64,000 bases of DNA from Reticulitermes speratus (taxonomy: Eukaryota; Arthropoda; Insecta; Blattodea; Rhinotermitidae): positions 16,468,521 to 16,532,520 of the forward strand of contig JAJKFL010000042.1 of NCBI GenBank assembly GCA_021186555.1. The letters run 5' to 3'. Shown here piece by piece: positions 57,236-64,000 of this stretch. The translations under genes were made by a program, and so were the position numbers. The notes under the pieces are model-generated. The model did no database searches. It was not told the DNA's origin and saw only the letters and a list, made by a program, of their open reading frames with translations. The stretch's first letter is position 1; the number at the start of each line of letters is the position of its first letter.

Positions 57236-58198
57236 CAAATTGATCAGTACCGGTTTATTACGAAGACGAGTTCATGGTACATATTTCAGTAAGAAAGCTG
57301 GAAAGATGGGAAAAAGGGAAGGAAGGAATGAAGGAAACAAGAAGAAAGAAGTAATATTGATACAAATTGTAGATGAATCTATCAGCAAAACTTGTGTTGT
57401 TGTTTGAGTCATAGACACGACAATCCTCGTGGGCCTAACTAGTTGGTTCAAGAGTAGGTAACGATTTTGACTTTGTATGCTGGAATTTCCCGGATCATAT
57501 CTGGGCCGGAACACCGAGTATGCTAACGTAAGTTTTCTGTGGTTTTCCTCACCGTCCCTGGAAAGCGAAAGGACAGTACCTCAAAGTAGGCCATGTCCGC
57601 TGCCTTTCACATCCCTGCACATTCATTCTCTTCGTATTCGACGTGTAGGTTGTGAAAAACTTCATTTCGGTTGCTTACTTTCGTGGTTTTGTGACGTTGT
57701 AAATTGTTTGATGAACGCTCTGCATGTTAGCCTAACTGCTAGTGCATTTTGAAGTTTTTGTAAGCACAAGGTGAAATATCCAAATCATGTTAGCGTATTA
57801 ACGCACTTTCGTTTCCACGTGACATTCTGACCTTCCCGTTAAGGCCACGGCATTAGATTGGGGGTAGTGTTCGCGATCAATACATCATTTCTCTTCAAAT
57901 GCCTAATCGTTAACGAGCTTTATAACAAGGTTCTTAGTTTAAATGTCACACCGCGCTCTTGCTGTTCCTTAAATGCAAAGACCATACTGACGACACAGAC
58001 AAACCAAAATTAAATTTGACCGGCGTGATATAGACTTCTGATACGCGATTTAATCGAAATCCGAAGACCATACGATTATTCGTTCATTTTTTGCAGTTGG
58101 AGTAAATAACGCGTCCAAATTACTTGGGGGTTAAAACACAAATATTTTCATTCAAATGTGGCTGGTAGTGGTACTTACCACAACTCCTAACTGCTGAG

Positions 58199-58608
58199 GT
58201 AAAGATAAAGTTATCCCTGTCCACGCCATGAAGGGGGAGTAGAGACATAGCTCCACTTATTATTAACCTCGGCACTAGATGGAGATGAGTGGTAAAATTC
58301 ACGTCCCGGCCGCTTTACCCCCGGTAAAGGACTCCGGTTTTCGAAAAAAGAGAGGTTTCTTACCTCTGCCGGGATTTTTTTTTCTTTGATCCATTTTTGT
58401 ACTTCTAAATCCTTTGTCCTTCATGTCACTTATGTTCCATACTACTGTCCTTATACACAACACAAACATCCATGCCCCCCATCGGGATTCGATCCCCGAA
58501 CCGTCCAGCCTGAAGCGAGTGACTATACCGAATACGCTATTCCGGCCTCCGCGAACCCCAGATCATCCAGCCCGTAACCTACTCGCTATACCGACTACGC
58601 CACTGCGA
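58199..58608 (-). repeat. Composite SINE: P1 body with two heads and a P4 scrap
   Basis: A P1 tail and body occupy 58199-58378 and stop in a T tract. The segment 58445-58480 (ACACAAACATCCATGCCCCC) is P4-like body. Two P1-type tRNA heads follow in series, with CCGTCCAGCCTGAAGCGAGT near 58500-58520 and ATCATCCAGCCCGTAACCTA near 58562-58581. This suggests template switching or nested insertion. It ends about 80 bp before exon 3. Confidence 0.65.
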
Positions 58609-58691
58609 CTTCCCAAACTAGGCATGCATGGCGTTCGCGTACTTTCTTTCTGTTAATGCATAACAGCTAATAAAAACTAATACTGTTTCAG

Positions 58692-58902
58692 GTTTATGCA
58701 GAGGAAGCTGCATCAGAAGACGGTGATCATGACGAGGACGACTGTGCTGGCGATGACTATGACGTCGACTACTCAGAGGAAAGGGCACCTAGCAGACTGA
58801 CACACGGCAAGAAACAGCACGTGGACAAAACTACAGAAGAGAGAGTGAAACACAGCCACGATAAAATGAGGCACCAGGCAGATCTGTCAGCCGGATCAGT
58901 CG
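58692..58902 (+). CDS. Exon 3 of type II membrane protein: acidic stalk
   Basis: Acceptor CTGTTTCAG ends at 58691. The exon starts in phase 0, matching exon 2, and ends GGA TCA GTC G at 58902 before GTATAA (a weak but usable donor), in phase 1. It encodes residues 128-197. Residues 131-157 are extremely acidic, and within them YDVDY (150-154) sits among Asp/Glu, a context typical of tyrosine sulfation. Lys/His-rich sequence follows (GKKQH at about 167-171, VKHSHDK near 179-185). There is no cysteine-rich or repeat domain, so this is probably a flexible extracellular stalk. In the unspliced frame the sequence reaches a stop at 58933, so the donor is needed. The GTATAA donor is the least certain boundary. 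Confidence 0.7.
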
Positions 58903-59005
58903 GTATAATACGGTTTCCTTCTCTACGGAATTAATCCCGATTCATTGACCTTGCCGAGGTCTCAGAACACATCATATGGGCCAAAGATAAACTAAGCATA
59001 GCATA

Positions 59006-59501
59006 TTTTATGTTGTATGTACCGTGCATTTTTCCGTAAGTCTAAATCAACCAACAAATGCCCAAGATTATTGGCATGTATAAGATGTATTTGTAACCCC
59101 TACATATGTTTCGGCAAATGAATTGCCATCTTCAGGGGGTATTTATCAGGTAACTACAAGTGCTTTTAGCATCGAAGTATACAATATGTGGTTTCACAGT
59201 AAAAGTTTTTTACGCATGTCACAATGCAAGATGTATAGATGCACAAGATTATAAGTTAAAGGCATAGTGTATTATTGATTTTAACTTATAATCTTGTGCG
59301 TCTATACATATTGCATTGTGACATGCGTAAAAAACTTTTACTGTGAAACCACATATTGTATACTTCGATGCAGAAAGCACTTGTACTTACCTGACAAATG
59401 TACCCTGAAGATGGCAATTCATTTGCTGAAACATATTTAGGGGTTACAACTACATCTTATACATGCCAATAATCTTGCACATTTGTTGGTTGATTTAGAC
59501 T
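59006..59501. mobile_element. Fold-back element, hammerhead family A (496 bp)
   Basis: Duplication TAAGCATAGCATA (58993-59005) and TAAGCACAGCATA (59502-59514), 12 of 13. A tail of about 30 bp contains CCGTGCATTTTTC. The left arm runs from TAAGTCTAAATCAACCAACA (59037) to about 59265, and the right arm from about 59280 to 59501 is its inverse, both ending at TTATAATCTTGTGC near the centre. The left arm holds an intact hammerhead on minus. The matching site in the right arm (59401-59445, plus) has lost the GAAAC neighbour and cleavage triplet (TTA for GTA). Confidence 0.88.
59095..59141 (-). ncRNA. Hammerhead ribozyme, apparently intact core
   Basis: On minus, 5' to 3': stem I ACCCC (complement of 59136-59140); CTGAAGA (complement of 59129-59135, with N7 = A); extra T; stem II GGCAA/TTGCC with a loop of about five nt; GAAAC; ATAT; GTA with predicted cleavage between 59101 and 59100; stem I 3' strand GGGGTT. 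Stem II differs in sequence from the 8970 and 63103 copies yet still pairs fully, which supports a structured RNA. It is antisense to the host gene. Confidence 0.78.
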
Positions 59502-60297
59502 TAAGCACAGCATACTAAATGACCCGCAATTATGTCATTGATTAAGATTAATTGAAGACCCAATGTAACTACCAGTTCAAACTCCACCTTTAATTAAGCC
59601 AATACCAATGACCTTGCTGAGGTCTGTGAACACAGTAGTGTAATAAATTACGGGATTGCCGATAAAGACTAATTGAAATCATCCTGCAACTGAAATCGTA
59701 CTCCCTTCGCTTAGCACTACCATAAATAATCCACGGCAAATGATAGCCCACACATGCACGCAAGCATGCATACATACGTACTGCTAAAATTGTTAAGCTG
59801 TGTTTCTAACCTGCAGACATGCACATGTCACTGACGTACGTATGAAGCACAATCTGACCAGCTCCTTCAGTATCCAGGTGAATAGGCTTCCAGCGCGCGA
59901 ACTTGTCGCTTAATCCATACCATCTTGGGTTAGATCCAGTAACATGAGATCTGAAACCAACAGGTACTCTGCTTGTAGTAGTTTCTTATACCGAAATCTT
60001 CTTTTTCACTTTTCGAAGATTAAACCTTCTGATCTCAGACTCAGAATTCCTTCGGTAACGTTCAGTTGTTTATCTGGTAAGGTACAAGTGCTGACACCTA
60101 GTGGCAGAGCTGCGTTAAAGGGTTACTTCAAACCTGAGAGCCAAGAACACACCGCGGCCGGCTTTCCTGTCCTGCATATCGTGTTTATATCCGTCAGGTT
60201 TGACCTTCAGGCCTGTAGGATGCATCGAACAGGGCATCGTCCCGGTGCACGTACACAGAAAAACACGAATATCCACAGGCGCACACCCAAAGGGCAG

Positions 60298-60311
60298 GGG
60301 GGGGGGGGGGC
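60298..60311. repeat. Poly-G tract
   Basis: A run of about 14 G within an otherwise unassigned part of intron 3. Confidence 0.85.
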
Positions 60312-60809
60312 AGCCCTCTCTTCAAAATCGAAATTAAAAAAAAACACAATTTCTCTTAGACACGATGATATCAGACGTTTTACTTGATTTACCCTTCAGC
60401 CGAAATCAGCCACTGAAATCGGCTGAAGACAAGTACATTGGAATTTTGAAAAATAAAATAAAAAGCTTAGGAAGTATTAGATGAACATAAAAGACCAAGA
60501 AGATTAGACCTTGCGATTTAAATTATATGAATGAGTCATGGAACAATATATGTATATAAATTATATATAGTCTCAGGTTCAGCCCCCTCCCGCCAAAATT
60601 AAAAATTTGGGTGCGCGCCTGAATATCCAGGCCTCAAGTGGGATTCTATTAGACCTTGGTACCAAAATTATTTTTTATTTTATTATTAAATTATTTTTAC
60701 CTGTTTCTATCCAGCCAGCAGTGTAGTATTTAACCCCATTTCTAATATCAAAGATCCTTCACTGAACATTACCTGGTTCCATCAGCCTTTATGAAGTACT
60801 TCCCTTAGA

Positions 60810-61053
60810 TACGTATTAAAGTTATAATCCCAGCTGTTTTCTTTGGTCTTGCAAGTGACCATTTCCCAAGAAGTTTCGCCACAAACTTTCTGTATGCATT
60901 TCTTGTTATTTCCATCCTCGCTACACTATCGACCCATCGTAGCCTCTTGGATATCCCTACCGTAACGCTCAGTAGCGTATGCCTTTGTCTCCCATCTGGC
61001 CTCTTACCATGAACTTCCTTCAATAAGGTTTTGTGGCCATATCTTAAGCCCAT
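60810..61053 (-). pseudogene. LINE reverse transcriptase C-terminal tail remnant
   Basis: The minus-strand frame contains KRLRWVDSVARMEITRNAYR followed by KFVAKLLGKWSLARPKK. This is close to the LRW.GHVARM....NAYR.LVGKP.GKRPLGRPRRRW ending common to several insect LINE proteins. Only this tail survives. Confidence 0.55.
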
Positions 61054-61188
61054 GCATACGGCACTTCTTGGCCTATCTCAGACAAAGGTTTACATACCTC
61101 CTACAAGGATAATATTAAAGTTAGTAAGATAAAAAATGTCATACATACTACATTCCTTGGCCTATCTCAGTCTTCTTGATTTATTCAC

Positions 61189-61443
61189 AGAGCTGCCGAA
61201 AGCGGGCTCGGGTCCCGGTGAAAAAATGTCGTCGGTCCCTCTATCAAGGGCTGACCGGCAAGGGGAAAAGTAAGGAAACAAATCAGACAGCGTCGTATGC
61301 AAGATGGGCGATGGCCGCGAGTGCCGTCAACACTACAAATTGCTCCCTAATTACATCTGACACTACCGAGAAAGAAAGAAACATATCAAACATAGTGGGG
61401 CCCCGGTAATTTGTACCGGCTTCCGCCCCTCTCGTCGGCACTG
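61189..61443 (+). mobile_element. hAT-type MITE, CAGGGCCGCTGAAAGC family
   Basis: A perfect 8-bp duplication TTTATTCA at 61181-61188 and 61444-61451 fixes the ends (CAGAGCTGCCGAAAGC and CTCGTCGGCACTG). It aligns with 44517-44801. Confidence 0.88.
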
Positions 61444-62005
61444 TTTATTCAGCCAAGCATTATTTGGTGAAATGTACTGAGAACAGCTACTACAAAATTT
61501 CCATCATTACCAACTAAAATGCCTGTCGTGTCTTAGGCCTAAATGTTTTTTTAGAATTTTATTTTCAATCTTGGTTCTGTTCCTCACAGCTCTGGACAGT
61601 GCTCCCACATTAAGTCGTACACATTTATAACTTTATATAATTTCAAACAGAAGACGAGATAAATTTGTCAGCTGTTCAATGGATGTGAAACGTAGTCTCT
61701 TACTTTGAGCGAAGAATATAAATATACGCGTTTGAAAACAAAGTACCTGGAAAAATATTATACCTAAGAAGGGAAAAGTAAATGAACAACATTGGGCATT
61801 ACATAACGAGGAATTTCGTGATATATATAGGTCGCGTGTTATTGGTATAGCGGTCAGGTCATGCGTCAATGCAACCGCACGACCAGGCAGTCCTAACGGG
61901 ACTATTGTATCACTTTCTCGAGGCGACATGCGCAAAACCGCAGTTTTGAGACTTCTCGATGAGCGGTGAAACCCGCTTATTGGCCTGGGAGATACATGTT
62001 TCGTG

Positions 62006-62285
62006 GGCCGGGATGGCTGAGTCGTTACAGCAATTAGGTAACGGGCTGGGCGTTCTAGAAATTGCGGTTCGATTCGTGGCTGGGACAAGAGATTTGTCTC
62101 TTCTCAAAAGCGGCCAGACCGGCTGTGTTGCCCATCCAGCCTCCTATTCACTGCGTACTGGGGGCTCTTTCCCCGCGGGTATAGTGGCTGGGTCTTGAGG
62201 CTGACCCCTCACGTTCATAATGCCGAAGTTGAGAATGAGTGGAGCTATACCTCCACTCTCCCATCTGCCTTCATGGCGTGTTAGG
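62006..62285 (+). repeat. tRNA-derived SINE, family P1
   Basis: The head GGCCGGGATGGCTGAGTCGT is followed by a B box GGTTCGATTCG and the body GAGATTTGTCTCTTCTC. It ends with CTTCATGGCGTGTTAGG, 150 bp before exon 4. Confidence 0.8.
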
Positions 62286-62434
62286 AACCTTACCTACAAA
62301 GTTTTGCTGTGGTCGTCTGAACTGTATCAGATGGACTCTGGTAGGCGATGGTTTGAATCTCGTAGTTTGATAAGTTTGGGACATTACTGTACTCTCTGTT
62401 CTGTGGAACTCATATAGTGTTGATCTTTCTATAG

Positions 62435-62633
62435 AAAGATCCAAGCGGGAGATCCAGTCTTCAGTGTTGCCGGTCATTTCAGAGAGTTATGATGTGGATT
62501 ACAAACACAACAACACAAATAGTGAGGGGCTGAGGCTCTATGAGTCTCTTGTGTCCAGTGGTGGCAAGAATGAGCCGAAGGACACTTCTCTGGACTGGAG
62601 CAGTACAGAGAATCCCATCAAAAACTATCACAG
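62435..62633 (+). CDS. Exon 4 of type II membrane protein: furin-type cleavage site
   Basis: Acceptor GATCTTTCTATAG ends at 62434. With the G from exon 3 the first codon is GAA (Glu198), and residues 199-202 are RSKR, an R-X-K-R furin consensus. A second YDVDY lies at 216-220 and an N-N-T sequon at 223. The exon ends CAC AG at 62633 before GTAAAT, in phase 2, and the protein continues into an exon outside the window. If the donor is not used, the next codons are AGG then TAA, a stop at 62635-62637. Proteolytic release of a C-terminal domain from a type II stalk is how Eiger/EDA-type TNF ligands are shed; membrane collagens and gliomedin share a furin site. The exon border was rebuilt by the fold-back insertion described separately. 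Confidence 0.72.
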
Positions 62634-62730
62634 GTAAATATTATATTATTTTCACCGTGCATTTTTCTATAATGTTTTGCAAACCAACTAAATGCACATT
62701 CAATGTCACTATTTATTATAGTTAACAACT

Positions 62731-62775
62731 ACCCCTACATATGCTTCAGTCCTTTACGGACCATCATCAGGGGGC
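62731..62775 (-). ncRNA. Hammerhead ribozyme, one core change
   Basis: It is the inverted partner of 63103-63147. CTGATGA, stem II GGTCC/GGACT, GTA and the CCCC/GGGG stem I are kept, but GAAAC is GAAGC, which replaces A15.1 with G. Activity is probably reduced or lost. Confidence 0.6.
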
Positions 62776-63102
62776 CTTTCTAACAAACTACACTTATTAT
62801 ACATCCATAAGTTCAGGCACTGTCATCTGTAGTCAGTTCACTTTTAGTTATGTTATAATAACCTTTTAAAAATTGGATATGTTTAAAATTGTAGGATATG
62901 AAACACTGTATAAAATCTTAAAACGTTAAAAATTTAAAAAGTTTGTAGTGGCTGCATATACGTTGTTATATAGCATCACTGTTGTACTAACTACGCACTT
63001 TACACTGTAAAGTGCGTAGTTATAACATAACTAAAAGTGAACTGACTACAGACGACAGTGCCTGAACTTATGGATGTATAATAAGTGTATTTTGTTAGAA
63101 AG

Positions 63103-63147
63103 GCCCCCTGATGATGGTCCGTAAAGGACTGAAACATATGTAGGGGT
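63103..63147 (+). ncRNA. Hammerhead ribozyme, apparently intact core, sense in intron 4
   Basis: Order: CCCC (63104-63107); CTGATGA (63108-63114); extra T (63115); stem II GGTCC/GGACT (63116-63120 with 63126-63130, GTAAA loop, one G-U); GAAAC (63131-63135); ATAT; GTA with predicted cleavage after A63142; GGGG (63143-63146). It lies 470 bp into the intron behind exon 4 and in the same orientation as the gene. Confidence 0.8.
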
Positions 63148-63516
63148 AGTTGTTCACTATAATAAATAGTGATATTGAATGTGCATTTAGTTGGTTTGCA
63201 AGACATATCACAGGTAAGTTACTATCTCAACATTCTGAAGATGCATTTATTAATTCCAGAGCTCCAAACTACAGTCTGCCACAGCTGCTGTGAAGGATAA
63301 ATTCAGAAACCATTACACACTTACTGTCATTGTTTCATCCACTTTCCACGATACCAAAGACTGAAATAGTATGACCTGGATTTGTATAAAGTTAAACATA
63401 ATCTCTTTCTCTGAAGTTTGAACATAAATGGCAAATATATATGAAGGAGAATATTTTAATTCAGGAGAATGTTTTCAAAATGTATTTTTCATGGAGCCAT
63501 AGACTATTGAATTGTA

Positions 63517-63823
63517 AAAGGTAAACCCATCCCATTACAGGCCTGGACAGGCCCTTAGGGCTGCAGGAGGTTGAGGCTCCCAGATTTCCAGACAATTGGC
63601 ACATGAAGGTGGTAAGGTTGTCAACCATATGCATGGGCCGCCTTTACACCCCAGGAGATATCCCTGGTACTCATTTCTGTTAGAGGCTGAGTCAACCCCA
63701 GGGCCATAGTGTGGCCGGAAGGATTAAGTCAATGAAAAATCCCAATGACCCCATTCAGAATCGAACCCGCAAGCTTCTGGCTTGTAGCGCAGTGCCTCAA
63801 CCACCTGTACCACCGCGTACCCC
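63517..63823 (-). repeat. tRNA-derived SINE, family P3, best copy
   Basis: The head on minus has GGTACGCGGTGGTACAGGTG, then GCACTGCGCTACAAGCC and a B box GCGGGTTCGATTCTG (complement near 63758-63772). It aligns end to end with 8296 and 36412. Confidence 0.85.
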
Positions 63824-64000
63824 ACTAATGAAATGTGTATACTAAAACTTAATGTGAAGCCAAGGCTCATAGTGGACTGTAGCGATACTGATGACAACGA
63901 TACTAAAAATTAACGCGTGTTTATATTAATCTAAAATCAGTGGAAGGCCTAACTGAACATGTCAATGAACTGAATTAATTGTTTTGGGGGGAAGGTTCAT

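Larger units (their letters stand above)
11330..58691 (+). other. Intron 2 (47.4 kb), transposon-rich
   Basis: It runs from donor GTGAGT (11330) to acceptor CTGTTTCAG (58691) and holds nearly all the mobile elements listed. No second host gene is supported on either strand. Stretches over 300 bp with nothing I recognise: 11330-11937, 15593-16396, 17211-17697, 18016-18480, 18571-19299, 20571-21680, 22148-23099, 23221-24135, 24846-25357, 25802-26150, 26397-27124, 27651-29011, 29386-29974, 30170-30559, 30764-31173, 31356-32069, 34331-35113, 35372-35897, 36711-37592, 38541-39029, 39777-40658, 41720-43096, 44078-44508, 46015-46484, 47894-48592, 48832-50233, 51901-53285, 54479-55138, 56041-57054 and 57236-58198. 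Some contain weak SINE-like B-box fragments, for example near 18210, 48070, 54985 and 57490. Confidence 0.6.
58903..62434 (+). other. Intron 3 (3.5 kb)
   Basis: It runs from GTATAA to acceptor GATCTTTCTATAG. It holds a hammerhead fold-back beginning 104 bp after exon 3 (59006-59501), a LINE tail remnant (about 60810-61053), a hAT MITE (61189) and a P1 SINE (62006). The stretch 59515-60800 shows no gene; an open frame at 59944-60387 is crossed by a G tract and is not convincing. The stretch 61452-62005 has a tRNA-like scrap near 61832-61865. Confidence 0.55.
62638..63205. mobile_element. Fold-back element, hammerhead family A, inserted at a splice donor
   Basis: A perfect 12-bp duplication TATCACAGGTAA at 62626-62637 and 63206-63217 spans the exon 4/intron 4 border. 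A tail of about 38 bp (with CACCGTGCATTTTTC) leads to a left arm (TTTTGCAAACCAACTAAATG, 62676 on) and a right arm ending CATTTAGTTGGTTTGCAAGA. Each arm has a hammerhead: 62731-62775 (minus, A15.1 changed, GAAGC) and 63103-63147 (plus, intact). The centre is AT-rich and asymmetric. Confidence 0.9.

Noticed and set aside
59944-60387. A 147-codon open frame as an additional exon
   Set aside because: It crosses a poly-G tract and an A run, has low complexity at the end, no acceptor in phase with exon 3, and would break the clean exon 3/exon 4 junction.
12045-63205. Calling the fold-backs ordinary DNA-transposon MITEs
   Set aside because: Their duplications vary from 10 to 16 bp, a non-inverted tail sits on one side only, and no terminal motif of a DNA transposon superfamily is present.
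63260-63293. A fifth exon after acceptor TTAATTCCAG at 63259
   Set aside because: The phase is acceptable, but the frame meets TGA after ten codons. I cannot tell a short terminal exon from chance, so I left the gene open at the window end.

Overview
The window is eukaryotic and reads as arthropod nuclear DNA, most likely from a cockroach. The basis is long introns, dense tRNA-derived SINEs, a roughly 3 kb RTE-type LINE, hAT and mariner remnants, and a LINE protein I associate from memory with Periplaneta. The species call is an inference and was not tested by any search. No bacterial operon, CRISPR array or plasmid feature is present.

One host gene spans most of the window on the + strand. 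I assembled it from four exons: 6011-6173, 11112-11329, 58692-58902 and 62435-62633. Exon ends and starts agree in phase at all three junctions (1, 0, 1). The coding region leaves the window open, in phase 2, after exon 4. The predicted N-terminal 263 residues form a type II membrane protein: a cytoplasmic tail of about 60 residues, one membrane span, a regular heptad coiled coil, a very acidic Tyr-rich stretch, and a furin-type RSKR site. This layout fits the front half of a TNF-family ligand (Eiger/ectodysplasin-like), but membrane collagens and gliomedin-like proteins share it, and the deciding C-terminal domain lies outside the window. A TATA/Inr pair at 5919-5950 is a plausible promoter.

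Upstream (1-5900) lies a full-length but frameshifted RTE-type LINE with a perfect 10-bp target-site duplication (TSD). Intron 2 (47 kb) is packed with mobile DNA: five tRNA-derived SINE families, hAT MITEs with 8-bp TSDs, an internally deleted hAT that keeps its dimerisation domain, a deleted mariner with both ends, pieces of three LINE families, and interspersed repeats. Several of these are nested.

The most unusual component is a set of about 17 small fold-back elements. The better ones share one plan: an 11-16 bp TSD, a short non-inverted tail of roughly 30-45 bp, an inverted arm, a loop, and a second arm. Several arms carry a hammerhead self-cleaving ribozyme core (CUGANGA, stem II, GAAAC, short stem III, GUA, closing stem I). 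Four copies look intact: 8970-9017, 39665-39706, 59095-59141 and 63103-63147. This plan resembles Penelope-like retroelement terminal repeats, without the enzyme. One element inserted exactly across the exon 4/intron 4 boundary and duplicated the splice donor, leaving two donor copies 580 bp apart.
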